Numbered from the stretch's first letter, positions 44,176 to 52,849 are shown. The stretch: DNA of 64,000 nucleotides from Pelagibius sp040217155 (GCA_040217155.1 JAVJNS010000035.1:203019-267018), one strand, 5' to 3'. Numbers and translations: made by a program. The notes: a model not told the origin generated them from the letters alone.

Positions 44176-44453
44176 CAGGGCAGGACCTTCTTGAACGGCT
44201 TGACGGTCACGCTCTCGAACAGGCCGGCCTTGGCGTAGGGGTCGCCGGCGGCGAAGGCTTCGGCCGCCGCGCGGTCCGCGGCCTCGACGATGATGACGCT
44301 GCCGATCGGCGCCTGACCGTCCTCGGTCGTCATCGGCCCGGCGATGACGATGCGCTGCAGGTTGCTTTTCAGGTAGTCGAGATGGGCCGGGCGGTTCTCG
44401 GCCCGGACGTGGCCGTGGTCGGCCTTGTCGACGCAAAACAGAACGAAGTTCAT
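44175..44453 (-). CDS. YciI-family protein
   Basis: 92 residues, ferredoxin-like YciI fold: MNFVLFCVDKADHGHVRAENRPAHLDYLKSN and GSVIIVEAADRAAAEAFAAGDPYAKAGLFESVTVKPFKKVL with the conserved His/Asp pair. Hydrolase-like activity suggested for the family, none proved. GGAGAG before ATG 44453. Confidence 0.93.
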   Translation of the reverse strand: MNFVLFCVDKADHGHVRAENRPAHLDYLKSNLQRIVIAGPMTTEDGQAPIGSVIIVEAADRAAAEAFAAGDPYAKAGLFESVTVKPFKKVLP

Positions 44454-44523
44454 CGGTGACTCTCCGTGGAAGGTAATTCGGTCGAGCGGCTGACCGCATC
44501 CAGCCGGCATTTGACGCGCGACA

Positions 44524-45534
44524 CTATGCCGAAAAGCCCTCGGCCTTGAAAGGCCGGCCCAACAGGCTGGCGATGGTGGCGTCGAGGTCGGCGCCGCCGT
44601 TGACCACGGCGTCGACCGCCGCGCAGATCGGCATTTCGACGCCCGCGCGCCCGGCCATGGCGGCGACGGCGGCGGCCGAAAAGCGGCCCTCGACCACGCC
44701 GCGGCTGGCGGCCAGGGCGTCGTCCAGGCTTCGGCCCTCGCCCAGCGCCAGGCCGAGGCTGTAGTTGCGCGACTGCACCGCGGTGCAGGTCAGCGTCAGA
44801 TCGCCGAGGCCCGACAGGCCCATCAGCGTCTCCAGCCTGGCGCCGCGCGCCAGGGCGAGGCGGGTCATCTCCGCCAGGCCGCGGGTGACGAGCGCCGCCC
44901 GGGCGTTGTCGCCGAGGCCCCGCCCGGCGACGATGCCGCAGGCGATGGCGAGCACGTTCTTCACCGTGCCGCCGATTTCGGCGCCCAGGGGATCGTCGGA
45001 AACGTAGGGCCGAAAACTACGGCTGCCGAGCGCTTCGGCGAGGCGCGCCGCCAGCTCGCTGTCGCGGCAGGCCAGAGTGACGGCGGTCGGCAGGCCGCGC
45101 GCGACCTCACCGGCGAAGGTCGGGCCGGACAATACGGCGAGCGGGCGGCCGGGCAGGGCTTCGGCGGCGACCTCGGTCATCGTCAATCCGCTCCCGGCCT
45201 CGATCCCCTTGGCGCAGAGCACCAGCGGCACAGCGCCGCCGATAACCTTCGCCAGTTCCACGGCGACGCCGCGCAGAACCTGGGCCGGCACCACCAGCAG
45301 GCAGGCTTGGACGGCGGCCAGCTGCCCCAGGTCGGTGGTCGCGCGGACGTCAGGCGCCAGGGCCGCGCCGGGCAGGTAGCCGGGGTTTTCGTGCTTTGCG
45401 TTGACGGCCTCGACGACGGCGCCGTCGCGGCCCCAGAGGACGACATCGCGCCCGGCCTTGGCGCAGCTGCTGGCCAGGGCCGACCCCCAGGCGCCGGCGC
45501 CGACCACGCCAAGGCTGTGCAGCGCCTCAGGCAC
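44524..45534 (-). CDS. gpsA: Glycerol-3-phosphate dehydrogenase [NAD(P)+]
   Basis: 336 residues. Rossmann motif VVGAGAWGSALASSCAKAG, substrate-site LCAKGIEAGSGLTMTEVAAEALPGRPLAVLSGPTFAGEVARGLPTAV, catalytic Lys in GGTVKNVLAIACGIVAG, LSGLGDLTLTCTAVQSRNYSLG. Makes sn-glycerol-3-phosphate for phospholipids. GTG start overlaps the tsaD stop by 8 nt; coupled translation. Confidence 0.95.
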   Translation of the reverse strand: MPEALHSLGVVGAGAWGSALASSCAKAGRDVVLWGRDGAVVEAVNAKHENPGYLPGAALAPDVRATTDLGQLAAVQACLLVVPAQVLRGVAVELAKVIGGAVPLVLCAKGIEAGSGLTMTEVAAEALPGRPLAVLSGPTFAGEVARGLPTAVTLACRDSELAARLAEALGSRSFRPYVSDDPLGAEIGGTVKNVLAIACGIVAGRGLGDNARAALVTRGLAEMTRLALARGARLETLMGLSGLGDLTLTCTAVQSRNYSLGLALGEGRSLDDALAASRGVVEGRFSAAAVAAMAGRAGVEMPICAAVDAVVNGGADLDATIASLLGRPFKAEGFSA

Positions 45535-46588
45535 GGGCCGTGAGAGATTCCAGCGGCCAGCGCGGGCGCGCGGCAAAGTCCAGCGGGTCGGTCAGCCCGA
45601 GGCCGAGGCGCTCGACGCCGGCCCAGGCGATCATCGCCGCGTTGTCGGTGCACAGCTGGATCGGCGGCGCCACCAGGCGGCTGCCGGCGGCGCCGGCCAC
45701 CTGCTCCAGTCGGGCGCGCAGAAATCGGTTGGCGGCCACGCCGCCGGCGACGACCAGCGGGCCGTTTGCCGCGTAGTCCCCGGCGAAGGCCCCCAGGGCC
45801 TTGGCGCAGCGCTCGGCCAGGATGTCGCCGACGGCGGCTTGAAAAGAGGCCGCGAGATCGGCGCGGGTTTGCGCCTCGCCTCCGCCATTGAGCACACCGG
45901 CTTTGTCGGCGGCCTGGCGTACCGCCGTCTTCAGGCCGGAGAAGGAAAAGTCGAGGCCGTCGCGGCCCAGCATCGGGCGCGGCAGATCGAAGGCCGCCGG
46001 ATTGCCGCCGGCGGCTTCCTGTTCCACCGCCGGGCCGCCTGGAAAGCCGAGCCCCAGCAGCTTGGCGGTCTTGTCGAAGGCTTCACCCACCGCATCGTCG
46101 ATGGTGCCGCCGAGCCGGCGATAGCGGCCGACGCCTTCCACCGCCAGCAGCTGGCAGTGGCCGCCGGAGACCAGCAGCAGCAGGTAGGGAAAGTCGAGGT
46201 CGTCGCTGAGGCGGGCGGTCAGGGCATGGCCCTCCAGGTGGTTCACCGCCAGGAAGGGTTTGTCCCAGGCCAGCGCGATGGCCTTGGCGGTCATCACGCC
46301 CACGAAAACCCCGCCGATCAGGCCGGGCCCAGCCGTGGCGGCGATGCCGTCCAGATCCCGGAAAGCCAGACCGGCCTCGCTCATGGCGTCGCCGACGAGG
46401 CGGTCGATGTGGTCCATGTGGCTGCGTGCGGCGATCTCCGGTACCACGCCGCCGAAGGGGCTGTGCTCGTCGATCTGCGACAGCACCAGATTGGCGCGGA
46501 TCTCCCCGGCGGCCGTCACCACCGCGGCGGCGGTTTCGTCGCAGGAGGTCTCGATGCCGAGAACGGTCAAGTCATCGCGCTTTGTCAT
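45527..46588 (-). CDS. tsaD: tRNA threonylcarbamoyladenosine synthase subunit TsaD
   Basis: 353 residues, ASKHA fold. Metal-binding His117 and His121 in AVNHLEGHALTA; ETSCDETAAAVV at the N-terminus, GPGLIGGVFVGVMTAKAIA, LLLVSGGHCQL, DDAVGEAFDKTAKLLGLGFPGGP, and CTDNAAMIAW with the Asp ligand. With TsaB/E makes t6A37 in ANN-decoding tRNAs. ATG 46588; divergent from hemC. Confidence 0.97.
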   Translation of the reverse strand: MTKRDDLTVLGIETSCDETAAAVVTAAGEIRANLVLSQIDEHSPFGGVVPEIAARSHMDHIDRLVGDAMSEAGLAFRDLDGIAATAGPGLIGGVFVGVMTAKAIALAWDKPFLAVNHLEGHALTARLSDDLDFPYLLLLVSGGHCQLLAVEGVGRYRRLGGTIDDAVGEAFDKTAKLLGLGFPGGPAVEQEAAGGNPAAFDLPRPMLGRDGLDFSFSGLKTAVRQAADKAGVLNGGGEAQTRADLAASFQAAVGDILAERCAKALGAFAGDYAANGPLVVAGGVAANRFLRARLEQVAGAAGSRLVAPPIQLCTDNAAMIAWAGVERLGLGLTDPLDFAARPRWPLESLTARA

Positions 46589-46610
46589 GGCGCCGGACCA
46601 TAGAGCCTTT

Positions 46611-46660
46611 TCCGGGCCGTTTGAACCATTCTGACGCGGCGGCCCCAGGGAGCGGTTTTA
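46611..46660. repeat. Remnant of the inverted-repeat element family
   Basis: TTTGAACCATTCTG (46620-46633) is identical to the left arm of copies A and B; preceding CCG and a later AGCGGTTTT resemble CCGA and AGCGGATTTG of copy B. A 14-nt exact match is very unlikely by chance in this window. Lies in the tsaD-hemC divergent promoter region; the rest of the element is absent. Confidence 0.5.
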
Positions 46661-46692
46661 TTCCGGCGGTCCATGCTCTAATTCTTGGTCCC

Positions 46693-47643
46693 ATGATCGC
46701 AAAACCCCTCCTGCGCCTCGGTACCCGGGGCTCCCCGCTGGCACTCGCCCAGGCTGACGAGGTGCGCCGGCGCCTCGGCGAGGCCCACGGCGAACTCGCC
46801 GCCGAGGGGGCCGTTGCCATCGTTGTCATCAAGACTACCGGTGACCGCGTGCAGGACCGCGCCCTCTCGGAAATTGGCGGCAAGGGGCTGTTCACCAAGG
46901 AGCTCGAGGTGGCGCTCCTGGCCGGGCAGATTGATGCCGCGGTGCACTCCATGAAAGACGTGCCGACCTGGTTGCCCGATGGCTTGGTCGTCGAGCATCT
47001 GCTGCCGCGCGAGGATCCGCGCGACGCCTATTTCTCGCCGCACGGTCCAAGCCTCGCCGATTTGCCCCGGGGCGCGGTCGTGGGCAGCGCCTCGCTGCGC
47101 CGCCAGGCGCAGGTGCTTGCCGCCCGGCCGGATCTCCGGGTGGTGACCTTTCGCGGCAACGTGGCGACACGTCTGCGCAAGCTGGCCGCCGGCGAGGTGG
47201 ATGCCACACTGCTGGCGGTGGCGGGCCTGCGCCGTCTCGGCGAGGCCGACGTGATCACCGCCGCGCTGGCGCCGGAAATCATGCTGCCGGCGGTGGGCCA
47301 GGGCGCCATCGGCTTGGAGATCCGCGCCGATGACGCCGCGACCCGCGGTTTGCTCGACGCCATAAACTGCGCCGAGACCAACCTGAGGGTCGGCGCCGAA
47401 CGGGCTCTGCTGGCCGAGCTGGACGGCTCCTGCAAGACCCCCATAGCCGGTCTGGCGGAGCTCTCCGATGGCGGCAAGGTTCTGCGGCTGCGTGGCCTGG
47501 TCGCCCTGCCCGACGGCAGCCGCGTGCACGCCGCCGAGCTGACCGGCCCGGCGCGGGACGGCAGGCAGTTGGGACAGGCGCTGGGCGAGCGTCTCAAGGC
47601 CGTCGGCGGGGCCGAATTTTTCGCGGCCATCACGGGACATTGA
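46693..47643 (+). CDS. hemC: Hydroxymethylbilane synthase
   Basis: 316 residues. LRLGTRGSPLALAQA, IKTTGDRVQDRALSEIGGKGLFTKELE, AAVHSMKDVPTWLPDGL, SASLRRQAQVLAARPDL, RGNVATRLRKL, and LDGSCKTPIAGLA, whose Cys holds the dipyrromethane cofactor. Polymerises porphobilinogen to hydroxymethylbilane. First gene of hemC-hemD-mic60-hemY. Confidence 0.97.
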   Translation: MIAKPLLRLGTRGSPLALAQADEVRRRLGEAHGELAAEGAVAIVVIKTTGDRVQDRALSEIGGKGLFTKELEVALLAGQIDAAVHSMKDVPTWLPDGLVVEHLLPREDPRDAYFSPHGPSLADLPRGAVVGSASLRRQAQVLAARPDLRVVTFRGNVATRLRKLAAGEVDATLLAVAGLRRLGEADVITAALAPEIMLPAVGQGAIGLEIRADDAATRGLLDAINCAETNLRVGAERALLAELDGSCKTPIAGLAELSDGGKVLRLRGLVALPDGSRVHAAELTGPARDGRQLGQALGERLKAVGGAEFFAAITGH

Positions 47644-47651
47644 CAACCGTC

Positions 47652-48368
47652 ATGCGCGTTCTCGTGACCCGGCCGCGCGAAGACGCCGTTTCTCTCGTCG
47701 CGGCGCTCGAGGCCCGTGGTCACGACGTGCTTGTGGAGCCGCTGCTCACCATTACGCTGCGCCAGGATGTCGACTGGCCGCCGGGTCATTGGGACGCCCA
47801 GGCCCTGCTGGCAACCAGCGCCAACGGGGTGCGGGCCTTCGCCCGGGTCGACGGGCGGCGCGGGCTGCCGGTTTTCGCGGTCGGCGATGCCAGCGCCGCG
47901 GTGGCGCGCAGCCTCGGCTTCGGCGAGGTCGTCTCGGCGGCCGGCGATGTGGCGGACCTGGCGGATCGGGTGATCGAGCTGCTCGATCCGGCGGCCGGAC
48001 CGTTGCTGCATCCGGCGGCTTCCAGCCTCGCCGGAAACCTGCAGGCGAGCCTGGGCGCCGCCGGTTTTTCGGTGCTGCGGGCGGTGACTTACGACGCAGT
48101 GCCGGCGACGGCGCTGACCGACCGGTGCATCCTGGCCTTCGACAACGGGCTGATCGATGCCGCGACATTCTTCTCGCCGCGCACCGCCGCCGCCTTTGCG
48201 CGCCTGATCGAAGCCGCGGGGCTGTCCCAGGCGTGCCGACGCGTGGTGGCCCTCTGCCTCAGCGAGGCGGTCGAGGCGCAGATTGCCGGGCTCTGCTGGC
48301 GCCGGATCGCGGTCGCGGCGCGGCCTGAACAGACGGCACTGCTGGCCGAATTCGATGCCATGCTGTGA
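47652..48368 (+). CDS. hemD: Uroporphyrinogen-III synthase
   Basis: 238 residues, two-lobed HemD fold with the weak conservation usual for the family: MRVLVTRPREDAVSLVAALEARGHDVLVEPLL, ALLATSANGVRAFAR, VFAVGDASAAVARSLGF and the linker LLHPAASSLAGNL, later AATFFSPRTAAAFARLIEAAG. Cyclises hydroxymethylbilane. 8 nt after hemC. ATG 47652 preferred to TTG 47640. Confidence 0.92.
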   Translation: MRVLVTRPREDAVSLVAALEARGHDVLVEPLLTITLRQDVDWPPGHWDAQALLATSANGVRAFARVDGRRGLPVFAVGDASAAVARSLGFGEVVSAAGDVADLADRVIELLDPAAGPLLHPAASSLAGNLQASLGAAGFSVLRAVTYDAVPATALTDRCILAFDNGLIDAATFFSPRTAAAFARLIEAAGLSQACRRVVALCLSEAVEAQIAGLCWRRIAVAARPEQTALLAEFDAML

Positions 48369-48497
48369 AAAGACGCCTGGACAGCGCGATCTTTGCACTG
48401 CAACGTACGTTCGAGAGGCGTACAATGAAACGTACAAGTCCTTGCGGCTTCCCGCCGTGAAGGCAAAACTGGAACTGGGCGCTCGCGCGATGGGACG

Positions 48498-50096
48498 ATG
48501 ACAGCATCTGACGGACAGGGCGGCGACAAGCACGCCGGATCGCAAAAGGACGGTGCCGGGGCACAAGGTACGGCGGCGGAAGCGCCGGCCCTGGCGATTA
48601 TCGATGCCTTCGGCGGGATTCGTCCGATGGCCAAGCAGCTTGGCCTGGCGGTGTCGACGGTGCAGGGCTGGAAGGAGCGCGGCGCCATTCCCGTCAACCG
48701 TCACGACCAGATCCGCGACGCGGCGCGCAAGAACGCTATTGAACTCGACACAGCGGTGCTGCGCGCCTCCGCCCCCGCGGAGGCGGCGGCGGCACAGCCC
48801 CCGGTTATAGAGGGCAAGGCGGCCGCAACGGCAGGGGGCGCAACGGCAGGGGCCGCAACGGCAGGGGCCGCAACCGCCGGGGCCGCAACCGCCGGGGCCG
48901 CCGGGCCGAAAACCGCGAAGGACACGGACAAGCAGATGCCCCCCGGTTCAGCCGCGTCGGCCGCGACCATGGTCCGCAAAACAAGCGCCAATTCCGACAC
49001 GCCGGAGGCGTCGCCGCCAACTCCCTCCGGAAGCAGGGGAATTCTGCCGGGCGTGGTGTTGGGCGTTGTGCTCGCGGCCGTGGTCGCCGGCGGCACGGTC
49101 TATACCCAGCCGTACTGGGCGCCGCTCTTTGCGTCCGGCGGCGCCGGCGAAAACGCCGCCGTCGTCACCGCGTTGAACGACATGGAAAGCCGCCTGGCGG
49201 ATCTGCAGGCCTCTCTGCCGCCGGACAATTCCGCGGCGCTTTCGTCGCTCAATGCGCGCTTGGCGACCGCTGAGGCGGCGCTGTCGCAAGGCGGCGCGCA
49301 GGATCCTGAGACCCGCGCCGCCCTTGAATCCCTGAACAGCCAACTGGCCCGGCTCAGTGACCGCTTGGCAGCGCTGGAACAGGATGTCGCGGCGGTGCGC
49401 GGAATTGCCGGCGCACCGTCGGCGGAATTGACCAGCCGACTCAGCAGCGAGGCAAAACGCCTCGATGAAATGCTGGCGGCCCAGTCCGAACTGGCGGCGC
49501 GTCTGGTCGAGGCTGAAACGAACTTGGACGCCACCCAGGCGGCGCGCGACGCCGCGCCGGGCAGCCGCGAAACCCTGATGCTTTTGGCGACCCTGCAGCT
49601 GCGCGATGCGCTGCGCGGTTCCGGCCCCTACGACCAGCCGCTTACGATGCTCCGCAATCTGGCCGCTGAGGATGCCGATATCGGGGCCCTGATCGTGCCG
49701 CTGGAGCGTCGCGCGACGGTGGGTCTGCCGAGCCTGCGCGAGCTGCAGGCGAGCTTCCCAGACTCGGCACGCCGCATCGCCGCCATCGAAATCGGCGAGG
49801 AGGGCGAAGGGTGGTCTGCCGGCGTGCTGCGCCGGATCTCCGAGGCCGTGAACCTGCGCCCGGTTGGCCTTGTGGAAGGCGCTGCGCCGACCGCCGTTGC
49901 CGCGCGGGCCGAGGTAAAGCTGAACGACGGCGACCTTGCCGGGGCCCTGGCCGAGCTCGACAGCCTCGATGGTGCCGCCGCCGAGGCCGTTGCGAACTGG
50001 CGTGCCGAAGCCGAAGCCCGCCTCGCGGCGGACCGGGCGGTCAGCGCGCTCGGTGCCCAGATGTCGCAGCGCTTCATCGCGATGACAGGCGGCTGA
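48498..50096 (+). CDS. Bacterial Mic60/mitofilin-like membrane protein with N-terminal HTH-like domain
   Basis: 532 residues. Residues about 33-85 (IIDAFGGIRPMAKQLGLAVSTVQGWKERGAIPVNRHDQIRDAARKN) look like a small helix-turn-helix ('carph-isopro'-type) domain, cytosolic. A repeat-coded Ala-Thr-Gly stretch follows (108-136), then one membrane helix (about 182-201), a long coiled coil (about 220-350) and the C-terminal mitofilin region (RDALRGSGPYDQPLTMLRNLA, IAAIEIGEEGEGWSAGVLRRISEAVNLRPVG). Alphaproteobacterial Mic60 shapes intracytoplasmic membranes and sits in the hem operon, as here. 129 nt after hemD. Confidence 0.88.
   Translation: MTASDGQGGDKHAGSQKDGAGAQGTAAEAPALAIIDAFGGIRPMAKQLGLAVSTVQGWKERGAIPVNRHDQIRDAARKNAIELDTAVLRASAPAEAAAAQPPVIEGKAAATAGGATAGAATAGAATAGAATAGAAGPKTAKDTDKQMPPGSAASAATMVRKTSANSDTPEASPPTPSGSRGILPGVVLGVVLAAVVAGGTVYTQPYWAPLFASGGAGENAAVVTALNDMESRLADLQASLPPDNSAALSSLNARLATAEAALSQGGAQDPETRAALESLNSQLARLSDRLAALEQDVAAVRGIAGAPSAELTSRLSSEAKRLDEMLAAQSELAARLVEAETNLDATQAARDAAPGSRETLMLLATLQLRDALRGSGPYDQPLTMLRNLAAEDADIGALIVPLERRATVGLPSLRELQASFPDSARRIAAIEIGEEGEGWSAGVLRRISEAVNLRPVGLVEGAAPTAVAARAEVKLNDGDLAGALAELDSLDGAAAEAVANWRAEAEARLAADRAVSALGAQMSQRFIAMTGG
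48821..48895 (+). repeat. In-frame 15-bp tandem repeat (5 units) in mic60
   Basis: Five units of GGCCGCAACGGCAGG/GGCCGCAACCGCCGG with 0-3 differences, starting at 48821, 48836, 48851, 48866 and 48881, coding an AATAG-type five-residue repeat in the linker before the membrane helix. Copy number change would alter linker length without frameshift. Confidence 0.9.
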
Positions 50097-50099
50097 TCC

Positions 50100-51692
50100 A
50101 TGCGCAGAGTCATTGTCTTCGCGGTTCTGGCGGTCGCCGCCATCGTTGCGGCTTTCTGGTTGGCGCAAAATCCCGGCTACGTTTCCATCGAGTGGCTGGG
50201 CTATCGCATGGAGCCGCCGATCAGCTTCCTGGTGCTGGTCGCGATCGCCTTTTCCATCGCCGTCGTCCTGCTCTACCGGATCATTCGCGGCATCATCGGC
50301 GCGCCCGGGCGCATCGGCCAGGCCCTGTCCTCCAGCAGGCGCAAGCGCGGCTACAAGGCCCTCAGCCAGGGCATGGTGGCGGTCGCCGCCGGCGACGCGC
50401 AGGAGGCCGCGCGCTGGGCGCGGCGCGCCGACGATCTGCTCGAAGACCCGCCGCTGACCCTGTTGCTCTCCGCCCAGGCCGCGCAGTTGGGCGGCGACGA
50501 CAAGGCGGCTGAGAAGTATTTCAATGCCATGCTGGAAAAGCCGGAAACCCGTTTCCTCGGCCTGCGCGGACTTCTGATGCAGGCGCTGCGCGAGGGCGAC
50601 GACCAGCGCGCGCTGGGATATGTGCGCCAGGCCCATGCCATGCGGCCGAAGACGCCTTGGGTGGTGACCAACCTCTTCGAGTTGAGTGAGCGCAGCGGCG
50701 ACCTGGACGGCGCCGCCGCGGCCTTGAAGCAGGCTGTGAAGATCAAGGCTCTGGACAAGCCCGCCGCCGAGCACAAGGGCGCGGTGATCACCCTGGCCAA
50801 GGCCGAGCGCCTGCTGGCCGAGGGGCGCAAGGACGAGGCCTTCACCGAGTCGCGCCTGGCCGACCGGGCCGCTCCCGACTTCTTGGCGGCCGCGCTGCTG
50901 CATGCGCGTCTCGCCGTGGAGCGCAAGGCCTACCGCGAAGCCGCCAAGGTGGTCGAGCGCTCCTGGCCGCGCACGCCCAGTGCCGAACTGGCGGCGCTCT
51001 ACCGCGCCGCGGCGCCGCAGGCCAAGCCGCTGGAACAGGTGAAGCGCTTCGCAAAGCTGGCGGCGCTGAATCCCAAGCACCGCGAGAGCCACCTGGCGCT
51101 GGCCGAGGCCAACCTGGAGGCGGAACTCTGGGGCAAGGCGCGGCGGCATCTGGCCGAACTGGTCGACCTGGAGGGCGAGGATCCGCCGCGCGCCCAGGTT
51201 TGCCGGCTGATGGCGCGCCTCGAGGAGGCCGAGCGCCGGGACGCCGTCGCCGCCCGGGGCTGGCTGGAACGCGCCGCCGTGGCGCCGCCCGATCCCACCT
51301 GGGTCTGCGGTACCTGCGGCGCCGTGACCACGCGCTGGAGTGCCGATTGCGGTGCCTGCCACAGCTTCGACAGCCTCACCTGGCGGGTGCCGCGCCACGT
51401 CGGCACCCTCAGCCTCGCCGCCGCCGGCGGCGAGCGGCTGCGGATCACGGCGCCGGTCGCCGAGGAAGCGGCGCCGCCGGCCGCCGCGCCGGCCCCCGGT
51501 TTGCCGCCGGTGGCGCCGCTGCCCGGCCCGCCGGACCGGGTAAAGCCCGCCGGGCCGACCGCCAAAGCGGTTGCGGTGACCGCCGCTGCGGGGGACGGCG
51601 CCGCGCCGCTGGCCGGTCAGAGCATCCGCGCCGAAGCGGACGATGAGGACGAAGCCTCGGCGGTCGAAAGCTACGTGCCGCCGCGCGCCTGA
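50100..51692 (+). CDS. hemY: HemY-like TPR membrane protein with C-terminal zinc ribbon
   Basis: 530 residues: two N-terminal membrane helices (about 5-22 and 40-60; the NPGYVSIEWLGYRMEPP stretch between), HemY_N domain (RIIRGIIGAPGRIGQALSSSRRKRGYKALSQGMVAVAAGD), TPR-like helices to about 400, then a CxxC-x15-CxxC knuckle (CGTCGAVTTRWSADCGACHSFDSL) followed by WRVP, as in LapB-type rubredoxin/zinc ribbons, and a Pro/Ala-rich tail. Not protoporphyrinogen oxidase; role in haem or envelope assembly is inferred. 3 nt after mic60. Confidence 0.88.
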   Translation: MRRVIVFAVLAVAAIVAAFWLAQNPGYVSIEWLGYRMEPPISFLVLVAIAFSIAVVLLYRIIRGIIGAPGRIGQALSSSRRKRGYKALSQGMVAVAAGDAQEAARWARRADDLLEDPPLTLLLSAQAAQLGGDDKAAEKYFNAMLEKPETRFLGLRGLLMQALREGDDQRALGYVRQAHAMRPKTPWVVTNLFELSERSGDLDGAAAALKQAVKIKALDKPAAEHKGAVITLAKAERLLAEGRKDEAFTESRLADRAAPDFLAAALLHARLAVERKAYREAAKVVERSWPRTPSAELAALYRAAAPQAKPLEQVKRFAKLAALNPKHRESHLALAEANLEAELWGKARRHLAELVDLEGEDPPRAQVCRLMARLEEAERRDAVAARGWLERAAVAPPDPTWVCGTCGAVTTRWSADCGACHSFDSLTWRVPRHVGTLSLAAAGGERLRITAPVAEEAAPPAAAPAPGLPPVAPLPGPPDRVKPAGPTAKAVAVTAAAGDGAAPLAGQSIRAEADDEDEASAVESYVPPRA

Positions 51693-51890
51693 GCCCCCTC
51701 TGGCCCCTTGGCCGCCCGTTTTTCTTGCCGGTCGAGGCGGTTGCTTATTAACCCTGGCTTAAGGCGCAGGCCTTAGCTAAGGGGGCGCCCGGCGGCCGCC
51801 GCCGGGCCTTGCGTCGGGCACGGCTTCGCCGTAATGTCCGCGCGCGAGGAACCGCCGGGTTGTTTCATGGTTTGACGGCCCGGCCGCAGT
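51693..51890. other. Intergenic hairpin region before tRNA-Thr
   Basis: 198 nt without a gene. Holds an inverted pair CTTAAGGC/GCCTTAG near 51759-51777 and a perfect 10-bp-armed GC palindrome GCCCGGCGGC-C-GCCGCCGGGC at 51787-51807. Neither has a U-run, so Rho-independent termination of hemY is unproven. No promoter recognised for the tRNA. Confidence 0.4.
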
Positions 51891-51966
51891 GCCGCCTTAG
51901 CTCAGCTGGTAGAGCATCGCATTCGTAATGCGAGGGTCGGGTGTTCAAGTCACCCAGGCGGCACCA
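51891..51966 (+). tRNA. tRNA-Thr(CGT)
   Basis: 76 nt with encoded CCA. Acceptor GCCGCCT (51891-51897) / AGGCGGC (51956-51962), discriminator A, CCA 51964-51966. Anticodon arm TCGCA-TTCGTAA-TGCGA gives anticodon CGT. T arm GGGTG-TTCAAGT-CACCC. Confidence 0.97.
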
Positions 51967-51982
51967 TTCCCGCTGCCCCAGC

Positions 51983-52849
51983 CTACCCACCTCCCAGATA
52001 GTCCTTCATCCGGGCCTTGTAGCCATCGTCGCCGGTCAGGCGCTGCATCAGCTCCGGCGCGGCGATGCCGGCCAGTTCTTTGGGCGGCGTGCCCTCGCGC
52101 AGCGCCTTCAGCGTGTCGTAGACCGCCTGCACCGCGGCCATGAAGGGCGCATGGCTCTGCAGGCAGAGCCTGACCCCCATGCCGGAGAGATAATCCAGGT
52201 CCACGATCTCCGGGCCGGCGCCGCCGAGGATGAGCGGCAGGTCAACGGCGGCGCGCAGAGACTCCAACTGATCCCTGGTCTTCACCCCGATGAGGAAGAT
52301 GGCGTCGACCCCGGCGGCCTCGTAGGCGGCGATGCGCCTCGCGGCATCGTCGACGCCGGTCACCGCGACCGCCGAGGTGCGTCCGGCGATGATCAGCCTG
52401 GGGTCGCTGCGCCCGGCCAGGGCGGCGCGCATCTTGCCGGCCCCTTCTTTGAGCGAGATGAGCTGTGTCTTGTCGAGGCATCCGAAGGGCTGGGGCAGAA
52501 CCGTGTCCTCGATCGACAGCCCGGCAACGCCGGCGGCCTCCAGCTCCTCGACCGTGCGTGTCACGTTGAGGGCGTTGCCGTAGCCGTGGTCGGCGTCGAC
52601 CATCAGCGGCAACCCGGCGGCGCGATTGATGCGATAGGCCTGGGCGGCGAACTCGCTCAGCGTCAGGACGATAAGATCGGGCGCGCCCAGCACGGTCAGT
52701 GAGGCGACGGAGCCGGCGAACATCCCGGCCTCGAAGCCGACCTCCTCGGCGATGCGCGCCGACAGCGGATCGAAAACGGAGCCGGGATGGACGCAGCGGT
52801 TTGCGGCGAAAAGGGCGCGAAAGCGTTCGCGGCGCTCGGTCCAGCGCAT
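51983..52849 (-). CDS. Isocitrate lyase/PEP mutase-family enzyme (oxaloacetate decarboxylase-like)
   Basis: 288 residues, TIM barrel. Motifs: HPGSVFDPLSARIAEEVGFEAGMFAGSVASLTVLGAPDL, PLMVDADHGYGNALNVTRTVEELEAAGVAGLSIEDTVLP, IAGRTSAVAV, GVDAIFLIGVKTRDQLE. The Asp-Ala-Asp-His-Gly-Tyr-Gly motif binds Mg2+. It lacks the KKCGH/KRCG motif of isocitrate and methylisocitrate lyases, favouring the oxaloacetate decarboxylase branch. GGGAGG precedes the ATG. Confidence 0.85.
   Translation of the reverse strand: MRWTERRERFRALFAANRCVHPGSVFDPLSARIAEEVGFEAGMFAGSVASLTVLGAPDLIVLTLSEFAAQAYRINRAAGLPLMVDADHGYGNALNVTRTVEELEAAGVAGLSIEDTVLPQPFGCLDKTQLISLKEGAGKMRAALAGRSDPRLIIAGRTSAVAVTGVDDAARRIAAYEAAGVDAIFLIGVKTRDQLESLRAAVDLPLILGGAGPEIVDLDYLSGMGVRLCLQSHAPFMAAVQAVYDTLKALREGTPPKELAGIAAPELMQRLTGDDGYKARMKDYLGGG

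Noticed and set aside
48404..48435. Three CGTAC copies upstream of mic60 as an operator
   Set aside because: Only five bases, unequal spacing (15 and 12), and no known family pattern.
48948..51398. Minus-strand frame of 816 codons opposite mic60-hemY
   Set aside because: High-GC antisense artefact; the plus-strand hem operon is well supported.
51787..51807. GC palindrome as terminator of hemY
   Set aside because: Very stable stem but no U-run after it and only a 1-nt loop; reported as structure only.
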